Assembly: GCA_963793295.1 (NCBI GenBank)
Contig: CAWBZX010000035.1
Coordinates: forward strand, 23,378-87,377
Source: JAHDHW01 sp963793295
Lineage (GTDB): Bacteria; Bacteroidota; Bacteroidia; Chitinophagales; Saprospiraceae
Direction: 5' to 3'
Length of the DNA: 64,000 bases
Shown: positions 1-8,023 of the stretch, piece by piece
Numbering within the stretch: position 1 is the stretch's first letter
How the letters are laid out: each line of letters starts with the position of its first letter
Notes under the pieces: generated by a model
The model's input: the letters and a program-made list of their open reading frames with translations, nothing else
The model's database searches: none
What the model was told of the DNA's origin: nothing
Position numbers and translations under genes: made by a program

Positions 1-712
1 GACTAAATTAAGTGTTAATATTAACAAGGTTGCTCTTATAAGAAATTCCAGGGGAGAAAATCTTCCTGATCTAGTTCAGGTCGCTAAAGATTGTGAATCT
101 TTTGGTGCTCAGGGCATTACAGTCCATCCTCGCCCTGACGAACGACACGTTCGCTACGATGATATTCCAAAATTAAAAGCGGTTGTTCAAACAGAATTTA
201 ATATCGAAGGAAACCCTTCTCCACGTTTTCTGGAATTGGTTTTAAAAAATAAACCACATCAATGTACATTGGTTCCGGACTCGCCTGATGCTTTGACTTC
301 TGACCGTGGATGGAATACCATAACGCAAGAAAGCTTTTTAAAGGAAATAATTGTTCAGTTGAAAGAAGCAGGTATTCGTGTGTCTTTGTTTGTTGATGCC
401 GAAGAACGATTTGTGGAAGGTGCAAAAAAAGTTGATGCTGATCGTGTCGAATTTTATACAGGCAACTATGCTAAAAAATATAAGGAGGATTCGCAGAAAG
501 CGGTAGAACCCCATAAACGTTGTGCAAGGTTAGCTAGTGAAATTGGTGTTGGGGTCAATGCGGGTCATGATCTAAATCTTGAAAATCTTCGCTTTTATAA
601 AGAAAATGTTTATGATTTAAAAGAAGTTTCTATTGGTCATGCATTGATTTCAGATGCCTTATATTTTGGCTTGGAGAATACCATACAAATGTATCTCAAC
701 TGCCTGAAATAA
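1..712 (+). CDS. pdxJ: Pyridoxine 5'-phosphate synthase PdxJ (first two bases outside the window)
   Basis: PdxJ condenses 1-deoxy-D-xylulose 5-phosphate with 3-amino-2-oxopropyl phosphate to make pyridoxine 5'-phosphate in de novo vitamin B6 synthesis. It is a cytosolic TIM barrel. The reading frame begins at base 2 with TKLSVNINK. Base 1 is G, so the ATG very probably straddles the window edge and only two bases are missing. Visible family motifs are HPRPDERH near residues 45-52, TEFNIEGNPS, LVPD, the conserved EFYTGNYA and NAGHDLNLENL. The length of about 237 residues is normal. The stop is at 710-712. The start proposal is an inference; the family assignment is firm. Confidence 0.95.
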   Translation, partial: TKLSVNINKVALIRNSRGENLPDLVQVAKDCESFGAQGITVHPRPDERHVRYDDIPKLKAVVQTEFNIEGNPSPRFLELVLKNKPHQCTLVPDSPDALTSDRGWNTITQESFLKEIIVQLKEAGIRVSLFVDAEERFVEGAKKVDADRVEFYTGNYAKKYKEDSQKAVEPHKRCARLASEIGVGVNAGHDLNLENLRFYKENVYDLKEVSIGHALISDALYFGLENTIQMYLNCLK

Positions 713-1077
713 TTGAATATAATTTTAAGCTTCAAGTTATTCTTACCAAACCTGCCAGGCGGTTACTTCTGATCTTATAATTTTTTTAAATTGGAAATTT
801 CTCTATTACCGCAGAATTAAACAGAAGCTTAAGCCTATAAATTTACCGAAAATCAAAAGACAGAAATTATTATTTCCTGGTATACAATTATAAAATTGTA
901 TTTACTTAATTGTGGCCAATAGATCATTTTCAAATGAGAGAATAAGTATGCACTTTAAAAAGACGTTAGGTTGGCATTAAATTTACAATTGCTTTTTTAT
1001 AAATTAATTTCTAAATTGGTAGAATTGTGATAAAGTATTTTTAGTAAAAAATAGAGATTAGTTTTGCATACTCGAGG
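713..1077. other. Intergenic region, possible promoter for xerC
   Basis: This 365-base A+T-rich stretch has no credible ORF, RNA gene or strong hairpin. The only motif seen is TAGTTTTG at 1059-1066. It fits the Bacteroidota -7 consensus TAnnTTTG and lies just upstream of the recombinase start, but no good -33 element sits at the usual distance, so the promoter call is weak. If it is used, the mRNA would be nearly leaderless. Confidence 0.3.
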
Positions 1078-1977
1078 ATGAAGAAAACGGCATTTTTACA
1101 ATACCTGCAATTCGAGAAGAGATTTTCTCATCATACATTGAAAGCTTATGAGATTGACTTGGAGCAATTTTATTTTTTCTTAAATGAAATATATTCTATA
1201 GAATCTGAAAGTGAAGTGAAACATCTTCATTTAAGATCATGGATAGTTCATCTAATGCAAAAAGGGATATCCAGCCGTTCAATCAACCGAAAGCTTTCTT
1301 CTCTTAAATCCTTTTTTAAATTCCTGCAAAAGAGAGGAGATATTATAATCAATCCAACGTTGAAGGTGATTGCTCCCAAATCCAAGAAAAGATTGGTTTC
1401 CTTTCTTAGTAAGTCTAATATTGAATTTCTTTTGAATGACTATGAATTTGAGGATAGCTATTCAGGCAAACGCGATAAAGTAATTCTTGAAGTTTTGTAT
1501 GCAACTGGTATGCGAAGATCCGAGTTGATCAATTTGAAAGAAGAGCATATTGACTTTTCTCAACTTCAAATAAAAGTGATGGGTAAAGGTAAAAAGGAAA
1601 GGATAGTTCCATTTTCAAATAACCTTTATCGTGTTTTAAAAAAATATATTGCTGATTGTCAGAAAGCAATTAAATCTTCTGAAGATTTTCTTTTTTTAAC
1701 CGACAAAGGTAAAAAGCTTTATCCTAAGCTTTTATATAATATTGTTAAAAGACATTTAGGGAATATTACTTCAAACGAACACAAAGGTCCTCATACTTTA
1801 AGGCATTCATTTGCTACCCATTTATCCGATAATGGAGCAGAATTAAACGTTATAAAAGAATTGCTGGGACATAGTAGTTTAGCTGCAACCCAAATTTATA
1901 CACATAACTCAATAGAAAGAATCAAACGAACTTATGAATTAGCTCATCCAAAAGCAAAAAGAGAAATTGATTCTTGA
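1078..1977 (+). CDS. xerC: Tyrosine site-specific recombinase, XerC/XerD family
   Basis: Xer recombinases resolve chromosome dimers at dif sites. The 299-residue length is typical. An N-terminal SAM-like core-binding domain (about residues 1-95) is followed by the catalytic domain. The catalytic residues are visible: Arg146 in ATGMRRSEL, Lys171 region in GKGKKER, His239/Arg242 in HTLRHSFATHL, His265 in LGHSS and nucleophile Tyr274 in QIYTH. The ATG follows a GAGG four bases upstream. In Bacteroidota the Xer gene next to hpf and tuf is usually annotated xerC; XerD cannot be excluded from sequence alone. The reading frame is intact, unlike the genes from 3.2 kb onward. Confidence 0.88.
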   Translation: MKKTAFLQYLQFEKRFSHHTLKAYEIDLEQFYFFLNEIYSIESESEVKHLHLRSWIVHLMQKGISSRSINRKLSSLKSFFKFLQKRGDIIINPTLKVIAPKSKKRLVSFLSKSNIEFLLNDYEFEDSYSGKRDKVILEVLYATGMRRSELINLKEEHIDFSQLQIKVMGKGKKERIVPFSNNLYRVLKKYIADCQKAIKSSEDFLFLTDKGKKLYPKLLYNIVKRHLGNITSNEHKGPHTLRHSFATHLSDNGAELNVIKELLGHSSLAATQIYTHNSIERIKRTYELAHPKAKREIDS

Positions 1978-2106
1978 GAATATATTTAATAACTTAAAAC
2001 TTTCTTATGAAATAATTCTTAACTCAAATTTTGCTGTGTCTATGGCGATTTGCTTCAATAACTAAATAGATCACCTAATATTTTTTAATTTCAAAAAATT
2101 AGCTAT

Positions 2107-2409
2107 ATGAAAGTACACACTCATTCAGTTCATTTTTCAGCAGATACTAAATTAATATCCTTCATAGAAAAGAAGCTTAGCAAGTTAGATCAGTTTTTTG
2201 ATCGAATAGTAAGTGCAAATGTTACGTTAAAATTAGAGAACTCAGGGCAGGTCAAAGATAAAGTAGTTGAAATAAGAATTAACATTCCTGGAGTTGTGCT
2301 GTATGCAAAAGAAACAAATAAATCTTTTGAGGCATCAGTTGATAGTGCAATATCTTCACTAAAGCGACAGGTAGTAAAGTATAAAGAGCGTTCCAGGATG
2401 AAGAGTTGA
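2107..2409 (+). CDS. hpf: Ribosome hibernation-promoting factor, HPF/RaiA family (short form)
   Basis: This 100-residue protein matches the short HPF/YfiA family, which binds the 30S decoding centre and stabilises idle 70S or 100S ribosomes in stationary phase. The N-terminal pattern MKVHTHSVHFSADTKLISFIEKKLSKLDQFFDRI and the middle KVVEIRINIPG segment fit its beta-alpha-beta-beta-beta-alpha fold. The C-terminal dimerisation extension of long HPF is absent. The gene lies between xerC and the tRNA-tuf cluster, the usual Bacteroidota order, and is followed by a strong terminator. The reading frame is intact. Confidence 0.9.
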   Translation: MKVHTHSVHFSADTKLISFIEKKLSKLDQFFDRIVSANVTLKLENSGQVKDKVVEIRINIPGVVLYAKETNKSFEASVDSAISSLKRQVVKYKERSRMKS

Positions 2410-2430
2410 CCTAATACGATTTATTTTTTT

Positions 2431-2468
2431 AGAAAAGAGATTGTCTATAATTAGACAATCTCTTTTCT
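2431..2468 (+). terminator. Rho-independent terminator after hpf
   Basis: A perfect 17-bp inverted repeat (left arm AGAAAAGAGATTGTCTA, loop of four bases) ends in a T-rich arm. It starts 22 bases after the hpf stop and separates xerC-hpf from the tRNA-tuf operon. Confidence 0.85.
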
Positions 2469-2596
2469 GCTTTAAAGGAAAGTTTATGTTCTTGGAAAAA
2501 AGCACCAAATTTAAAACGTGTTTTAACAATGAAATGAGCCTTTATTGTCTCTCGTTTTTTTGAGCTAAAAAAAAAACACAAAAAAGAAAAAAATAT

Positions 2597-2627
2597 TTTC
2601 CTTTTCTTTGAAAAATTGTATCTTTGC
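2597..2627 (+). promoter_or_regulatory. Probable sigma-A promoter of the tRNA-tuf operon
   Basis: TATCTTTG at 2620-2627 is an exact match to the Bacteroidota -7 consensus TAnnTTTG. A T-rich TTTT at 2597-2600 lies about 19 bases upstream, where the -33 element is expected. The site is 84 bases ahead of tRNA-Thr and downstream of the hpf terminator. The spacing and position support the call; no transcript start is known. Confidence 0.6.
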
Positions 2628-2710
2628 AATCGCTTTGGAGAAAATGTTCTCAAGCAAGTATCATATTTTGATTTTTTACAAAATCGAATTAGGATCAGAA
2701 TCTATAAATC

Positions 2711-2784
2711 GCCAGTGTAGCTCAGTTGGCCAGAGCAGCTGATTTGTAATCAGCGGGTCGGGGGTTCGAATCCCTCCACTGGCT
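2711..2784 (+). tRNA. tRNA-Thr (anticodon TGT)
   Basis: The 7-bp acceptor arm GCCAGTG pairs with CACTGGC. The anticodon stem GCTGA/TCAGC encloses loop TTTGTAA (anticodon TGT). The T-arm has loop TTCGAAT and a good 5-bp stem. CCA follows at 2785-2787. It is the first gene of the tRNA-tuf cluster and shows no indel. Confidence 0.95.
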
Positions 2785-2807
2785 CCAGTTTTGATAGTAT
2801 AATGAAA

Positions 2808-2890
2808 GGGGGTGCGCCGGAGTTGGAGAGCCGGGCCAGACTGTAAATCTGGTGTCTATGACTGAATAGGTTCGAATCCTATCACCCCCA
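2808..2890 (+). tRNA. tRNA-Tyr (anticodon GTA)
   Basis: The acceptor arm GGGGGTG pairs with CACCCCC. The anticodon stem CCAGA/TCTGG encloses CTGTAAA (anticodon GTA). A long variable arm of class II type is present, and the T-arm ATAGG/CCTAT has loop TTCGAAT. The fold is sound. Confidence 0.93.
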
Positions 2891-2938
2891 CAATTGATAT
2901 GAGTTCAGTTGAGTATGAGTGTGAAAATTGAATATAAT

Positions 2939-3011
2939 GCGGGAGTAGCTCAGTTGGTAGAGCATCAGCCTTCCAAGCTGAGGGTCGCGGGTTCGAGTCT
3001 CGTCTCCCGCT
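2939..3011 (+). tRNA. tRNA-Gly (anticodon TCC)
   Basis: The acceptor GCGGGAG pairs with CTCCCGC. The anticodon stem around CTTCCAA gives anticodon TCC, and the T-arm loop is TTCGAGT. It is followed by a 98-base spacer (3012-3109) in which nothing further was recognised. Confidence 0.94.
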
Positions 3012-3109
3012 CAATTTTCTATTGAGATGTACTAAGTGTTCGATGATCTCGTTGCCAGCTCAGATTTGATAGCTGATTGGGTACTAATAGCTATAGACTT
3101 AATGATTAA

Positions 3110-3180
<71 letters not shown>

Positions 3181-3257
3181 CAATAATAATATTGTGATTA
3201 ATATATGACTTTTATTAATAATATATTATTTAATTATAAATTAAAAATCTTTACACG

Positions 3258-4464
3258 ATGGCTAAAGGAAACATTTGAAAGGACTAAACCACACGTCAAT
3301 ATTGGTACGATTGGTCACGTTGACCACGGTAAGACTACCTTACTGCTGCAATTACTTATGTTCTGGCTGAGCAAGGTCTTGGCTGAAAAAATAGATTATG
3401 ATTCTATTGATGCTGCTCCTGAAGAAAAAGAAAGAGGTATTACTATTAATACTGCTCACGTTGAGTATGAAACAGTAAATCGACACTATGCTCACGTTGA
3501 TTGTCCAGGTCACGCTGATTATGTGAAAAACATGGTTACAGGTGCTGCTCAAATGGATGGTGCTATTCTGGTTGTTGCTGCTACTGATGGACCTATGCCT
3601 CAAACACGAGAGCACATTCTTCTTGGCTCGCCAGGTAGGTGTTCCTAAGATTGTTGTTTTTATGAATAAAGTTGACCTTGTTGATGATGAAGAAATGCTT
3701 GGAACTTGGTAGAAATGGAAGTTCGTGAATTATTAGATCAATATGAATTTGATGGTGATAATGCTTCAGTTATTCAAGGTTCTGCTTGAAAGCTCTTGAA
3801 GGAGATGCTGATGCAGTTCAAAAGCAATTAGAGACTTGATGGCTGCTGTTGATGCATGATATTCCAGAGCCAGTACGTGATAGTTGATAAGCCTTTCTTG
3901 ATGCCTATTGAGGATGTATTTTCTATTACAGGTCGTGGTACTGTTGCTACAGGTAGAATTGAAAGAGGTGTTATCAATACAGGTGATCCAGTAGAAATTA
4001 TTGGTATGATGAAAGATGGTGAAAAACCATTGACTTCAGTTGTTACTGGTGTTGAGATGTTCCGTAAAATCTTGAACAGAGGAGAAGCTGGTGATAATGC
4101 TGGTATTCTTCTTCGAGGTATTGATAAAGATGATATCAAAAGAGGTATGGTTATTTGTAAACCAGGTTCAGTTAATCCACACAAAAACTTCAAATGTGAG
4201 GTATATGTACTTAGGTAAAGATGAAGGTGGACGTCACACTCCATTCTTCAATGGATACCGACCTCAGTTTTACTTCAGAACAACAGATGTAACTGGTGAT
4301 GTTAATCTTCCTGAAGGTGTTGAAATGGTAATGCCTGGTGATAATGTTACTCTTGGAAGTGAAACTTATTAACACAATTGCAATGGAAAAAGGATCTGCG
4401 TTTTGCAATTCGTGAAGGTGGAAGAACAGTTGGTGCTGGTCAGGTTACTGAAATTCTTGACTAA
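3258..4464 (+). CDS. tuf: Elongation factor Tu, interrupted by about 13 single-base indels
   Basis: EF-Tu delivers aminoacyl-tRNA to the ribosome as a GTP complex. The ATG at 3258 gives MAK, and the full-length product is readable across frames: GHVDHGKT (P-loop), DCPGHADYVKNMVTGAAQMDGAILVV (G3 region), NKVDLVDDEE (G4), then domains 2 and 3 ending VGAGQVTEILD. Extra bases relative to the conserved protein lie near 3267, 3381, 3625, 3701, 3708, 3857, 3882, 4213, 4355 and 4395. Missing bases lie near 3340, 3787 and 3837. Six of the ten extra bases directly follow a CTT codon. Amino acids between indels are almost invariant, so decay by drift is not supported. Confidence 0.93.
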
Positions 4465-4502
4465 TAAATTATTGATTTAATATCATAATGATTTAAGTAT
4501 AA

Positions 4503-4536
4503 ATTAAGCATCTTAAAGTTGGGTGCTTAATTTTTC
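4503..4536 (+). terminator. Terminator or attenuator after tuf
   Basis: An inverted repeat, ATTAAGCATC with GGTGCTTAAT (one G-T pair), is followed by a run of T. It starts about 40 bases after the tuf stop and precedes tRNA-Trp. Confidence 0.7.
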
Positions 4537-4590
4537 AGATTTATAGAAGATACTTCTGAAAATCTTGATAGAGATTTGAATTATTGTTAT

Positions 4591-4663
4591 ACGGGCATAG
4601 CTCAATTGGTAGAGCGACGGTCTCCAAAACCGTAGGCTGCGGGTTCAATCCTGTCTGCCCGTG
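4591..4663 (+). tRNA. tRNA-Trp (anticodon CCA), T-arm apparently corrupted
   Basis: The acceptor ACGGGCA pairs with TGCCCGT. The anticodon stem ACGGT/ACCGT encloses CTCCAAA (anticodon CCA). The T-arm as written, GCGGG-TTCAATC-CTGTC, does not form a 5-bp stem. Restoring one purine in the loop (TTCGAAT type) and removing one of the two bases TC before the acceptor restores a normal arm. That is one missing and one extra base, the same kind of error as in the surrounding protein genes. It is the usual tRNA between tuf and secE. Confidence 0.85.
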
Positions 4664-4705
4664 CAAATTTGAATGAGATAACTGAATAGATTGAAAAATT
4701 AAACA

Positions 4706-4903
4706 ATGGAACGATCTTAATATCTATATATTAAGGAAAGTTATAACGAATTGGTCAATAAAGTAACTTGGCCTACTTGGCCTAGCTTACAAAGTAGTAC
4801 TATATTGGTTTTAATTGCTTCTGTTGATTATTGCTCTTATCATTTTTGTAATGGATATAATTTCTAAGCAATGCTATTAGAATTTATTTATAGGGTAATC
4901 TAA
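4706..4903 (+). CDS. secE: Preprotein translocase subunit SecE, frame-disrupted
   Basis: SecE is the small single-pass membrane subunit of SecYEG. The family signature KESYNELVNKVTWPTW is readable from about 4732, followed by a hydrophobic segment VLIASVIIALIIFVMD. The ATG at 4706 is followed by an in-frame TAA unless one base near 4717 is discounted. An extra G lies near 4826 (GTT-G-ATT), and another indel near the end decides between stops at 4878-4880 and 4901-4903. The position between tRNA-Trp and nusG is canonical. The exact N- and C-termini are uncertain. Confidence 0.75.
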
Positions 4904-4927
4904 TATTTTAGATAAAAATTACATCTA

Positions 4928-5484
4928 ATGTCTGAAGAAAAAAAATGGTATTCCTTACGGGTGATCAGTGGAAAAGAGACGAAAGATTAAAGAACGAATT
5001 GAACTGGAAATTCAAACGATCAGAATGGAGAGATTTTGTTACTCAGGTTTTGGTTCCTTCTGAAAAAGTATATAAAATTCGAAATGGTAAAAAAGTAATT
5101 CTGGAACGAAATATTTTACCAGGATATATTCTGATAGAAGCTGACCCTGCAAAGTTTACAGGTGAGATGTATTCAAGCTATTGCAAATATTCCAAATGTG
5201 ATTCACTTTCTTAGGAAGAAATAATCCAATTCCAATGCAGCAGTCTGAAGCAAATAGAATGCTTGGAAAAGTGGATGAATCACAGGATATGGGAGAAGCA
5301 CTTGATCGAACCATTTATTGTTGGAGAAACAGTGAAAATTATTGACGGACCATTCAATGAATTTGTTGGAGACATCAAAGAGGTAAATGAAGAAAAGAAA
5401 AAATTAAAAGTTATTGTAAAGATATTTGGAAGAGGAACAGAAGTGGAATTGAATTTTATGCAAGTTGAAAAACAAACATCATAA
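4928..5484 (+). CDS. nusG: Transcription termination/antitermination factor NusG, five indels
   Basis: NusG binds RNA polymerase and links transcription to Rho or to the ribosome. Across frames the product reads MSEEKKWYSLRVISGKE (NGN domain), VPSEKVYKIRNGKK, LPGYILIEADP, and a C-terminal KOW domain PFIVGETVKIIDGPFNEFVGDIKEV ending VEKQTS. Extra bases are near 4985, 5016, 5170, 5213 (CTT-A-GGA) and 5304 (CTT-G-ATC). The length of about 183 residues is normal for Bacteroidota. It starts 24 bases after secE, probably in the same transcript. Confidence 0.92.
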
Positions 5485-5551
5485 AATAGATAACAGACTT
5501 TAGTTCTATATCATAGAAGCTTCTCTAAAGTCACAGATTAAAATAATAAAA

Positions 5552-6003
5552 ATGGCAAAAGAAGTAGAAGGTTTTATAAAACTACAAGTAAAAGGAGGAC
5601 AAGCAAATCCAGCTCCACCAGTTGGACCTGCACTTAGGTGCTAAAGGTGTAAATATCATGGAATTTTGTAAACGATTTAATGCACAAACTCAAGATCAGC
5701 AAGGAAAAGTATTTCCTGTTGTAATTACTGTTTTTAAGGATAAATCTTTTGATTTTATCATTAAAACACCTCCTGCAGCTGTTCAGTTATTGGAAGCAGC
5801 CAAACTTAAAAAAGGTTCTCCTGAATCAAATCGAGATAAAGTAGGTTCTGTAACTTGGGATCAGGTCAAAGCAATTGCTGAAGATAAAATGCCTGATTTA
5901 AATGCTTTTACAATTGAATCAGCAATGAAAATGGTTGCAGGAACAGCAAGAAGTATGGGATTAACTGTTAAAGGTACTCCTCCTTGGGAGGCTGAAAGTC
6001 TAG
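5552..6003 (+). CDS. rplK: 50S ribosomal protein L11, at least one indel
   Basis: L11 forms the GTPase-associated centre of the 50S subunit. The N-terminus MAKEVEGFIKLQVKGGQANP and the proline-rich PAPPVGPALGAKGVNIMEFC are diagnostic. The C-terminal RNA-binding domain follows, with KVGSVTWDQVKAIAEDKMPDLNA and AGTARSMGLTVKGTPPWE. One extra A at 5636 follows CTT (CTT-A-GGT) and breaks the frame. The 3' end is unclear. Without another shift the frame runs to 6053; one further base near 5997 would give the natural length, ending at 6003. I chose 6003 from the usual family length. Confidence 0.9.
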
Positions 6004-6087
6004 TGAAACTAATTAAATTTGTATTAAATACTGAAGGGAGTTTCAGTCTATAATTGGAACGCTATGTACCTCACAAATAATTTAATA

Positions 6088-6782
6088 ATGGCAAAAATTT
6101 CAAAAAAAAGAAAAGCTGCTAACGCAAAAGTCGATGCTGACAAACTGTATCGATTTGAAGAGGCAATGGCCTTGTAAAAGAAGTCAATACCACTAAATTT
6201 GACGCATCTGTTGATTTTCATATTAGATTGGGAGTTGATCCACGAAAAGCTGATCAGGCACTTCGAGGTACTGTTTCCTTACCTCATGGAACAGGTAAAA
6301 CAAAAAGTGTATTAGTATTTTGTACTCCTGATAAGGAAGAAGAAGCAAAAGATGCAGGTGCTGATTATGTTGGTTTAGATGAATATGATTCAAAAAATTC
6401 AAGGTGGTTGGACAGATATTGATGTTGTAATTGCTACGCCAAATGTTATGGCTAAGGTTGGTAAAATTGGTCGTATTCTTAGGACCTCGAGGTTTAATGC
6501 CAAACCCTAAAACAGGAACAGTAACTCCAAATGTTGGAGCTGCTGTTGCTGAAGTAAAAGGTGGTAAAATTTCTTTCCGGGTAGATAAATATGGAATTAT
6601 TCATTCTTCTATTGGACGAGTATCATTTACTGCTGAAAAATTGGCAGAAAATGCAAAGGAATTACTTGATACTATTGATAAGAATGAAACCTTCTTCAGC
6701 AAAAGGAATTTATATGAAATCAATTACGTGGCAAGTACAATGAGCCCAGGTATTAAAAGTTGATCCAAAATCTATTAAGTAA
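6088..6782 (+). CDS. rplA: 50S ribosomal protein L1, about six indels
   Basis: L1 forms the mobile L1 stalk and in many bacteria represses its own operon. The readable product runs from MAKISKKRKAA through VDFHIRLGVDPRKADQALRG, LPHGTGK, the diagnostic GPRGLMPNPKTGTVT and KMKPSSAKG-like C-terminus to VDPKSIK. Extra bases are near 6387, 6481 (CTT-A-GGA), 6677 and 6758. Missing bases are near 6172, creating TAA inside MALVKEV, and near 6729. It starts 85 bases after the likely rplK stop. Despite the interruptions every segment is well conserved. Confidence 0.92.
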
Positions 6783-6807
6783 ACAGAATTTAAAATCTAA
6801 CATAAAA

Positions 6808-7338
6808 ATGACAAGAGCAGAAAAAACGACTGCTATTGCAGAATTGAAGGAAAAATTTAGTAATAATTCATTCTTTTACTTGACAGATTCTTCAACACTA
6901 ACAGTCGAACAAGTTAATAAACTAAGAGGATTGTGTTTTGAGAAAGGAGTTGAAATGAAAGTGGTAAAAAATACCCTTGCTAAAAAAGCACTTGAAGATG
7001 CTCCAGAAGAAAAAGGTTATTCAGAACTGTTTGATTCACTGAAAGGACCAACAGCTATTATGTTTACTGAAACAGCTAATGTTCCTGCAAAATTATTGAA
7101 GAATTCAGGAAAGAACTATGAAAGACCAGTTCTAAAAGCAGCTTATATTGATACTTCGATATTTATTAGGTGATGATCAAGTTGAAAGCCTTGGCAGCAT
7201 TGAAATCAAAAGAGGAATTGATTGGAGAAATTATTGCTTTGTTACAATCTCCTGCGAAGAACGTTATCAGTGCTCTGAAATCTGGTGGTTCATACTATCA
7301 TGGGATTATTAAAAGCTCTGGAAGAAAGAGCAGAATAA
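6808..7338 (+). CDS. rplJ: 50S ribosomal protein L10, two indels
   Basis: L10 anchors the L7/L12 dimers on the ribosomal stalk. The product starts MTRAEKTTAIAELKEKF, has the typical KVVKNTLAKKAL helix and KGPTAIMF segment, and ends KALEERAE. Extra bases are at 7168 (ATT-A-GGT) and 7314 (AAA-A-GCT). After the first, the frame continues as GDDQVESLAALKSKEELIGE, a typical Bacteroidota L10 C-terminal half. Reading through both indels gives about 175 residues, the normal length. It lies 25 bases after rplA. Confidence 0.92.
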
Positions 7339-7430
7339 TAATATCGTGCATAATTTGCACACAAATTATGGCTTCCAAGTCTACGCACATATAAATTATT
7401 TTATTTTCTAAAAAATTAAAACTGTTCAAA

Positions 7431-7816
7431 ATGGCAGATTTAAAAGAATTTGCAGAACAATTAGTTAACCTTACTGTTAAAGAAGTTAGCGAATTGGCTG
7501 ATATACTTAAAAGATGAATATGGTATTGAACCTGCAGCAGCAGCAGTAGCAGTTGCAGCTGGCCCTGCAGCTGGAGGCGGTGATGGTGCAGCAGCAGCTG
7601 AACAAACTGAATTTGATGTAATGTTGAATTCAGCAGGTGCTGCAAAACTAAAAGTTGTAAAAGAAGTTAAAACACTTACTAGGATTGGGCTTAAAGAAGC
7701 TAAAGAATTAGTTGATGGTGCTCCAGGTCGTGATTAAAGAAGGTGTTTCTAAAGAAGAAGCTGAAGCAATTAAAGCTGCTTTAGAAGCAGTAGGTGCTGA
7801 AGTTGAATTGAAGTAA
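7431..7816 (+). CDS. rplL: 50S ribosomal protein L7/L12, about four indels
   Basis: L7/L12 is the multi-copy stalk protein that recruits translation GTPases. MADLKEFAEQLVNLTVKEV is the N-terminal dimerisation helix pair. An Ala/Gly-rich hinge follows, and the C-terminal domain carries the signature GLKEAKELVDGAPG and ends EAVGAEVELK. Extra bases are near 7509 (after CTT), 7681 (ACT-A-GGA, compensated a few bases later by a missing base) and 7729 (GGT-C-GTG). The length of about 127 residues is normal. Confidence 0.92.
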
Positions 7817-7892
7817 TCCAATTTCATCCACTCAAAGCTTTCAATGACCAAAGTATAGTAACTAAAATACTATCTAGATATTTAAGCATATG

Positions 7893-7926
7893 AGGCTTAG
7901 CCAGTAGTATAATACTGGCTAAGCCT
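7893..7926 (+). terminator. Hairpin between rplL and rpoB, probable attenuator
   Basis: A perfect 14-bp inverted repeat (AGGCTTAGCCAGTA and its complement) with a six-base loop lies in the 207-base rplL-rpoB gap. There is no strong T-run, so it may be an attenuator or an RNA-processing site rather than a full terminator. E. coli also has an attenuator at this place. Confidence 0.6.
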
Positions 7927-8023
7927 ATTGTCGTATTATTAATATATTCGATTATTGACATATTTCTTGATTATGTTGTTTAATTGATAAGCATCCAAAA
8001 CTAACAAATAACACTTACATCAA

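Noticed and set aside
2429..2653. Minus-strand 74-residue ORF after hpf
   Set aside because: It runs through the hpf terminator and the tRNA promoter and has a low-complexity composition.
3012..3109. A further tRNA or small RNA between tRNA-Gly and tRNA-Thr
   Set aside because: No cloverleaf or T-arm consensus could be found in the 98 bases.
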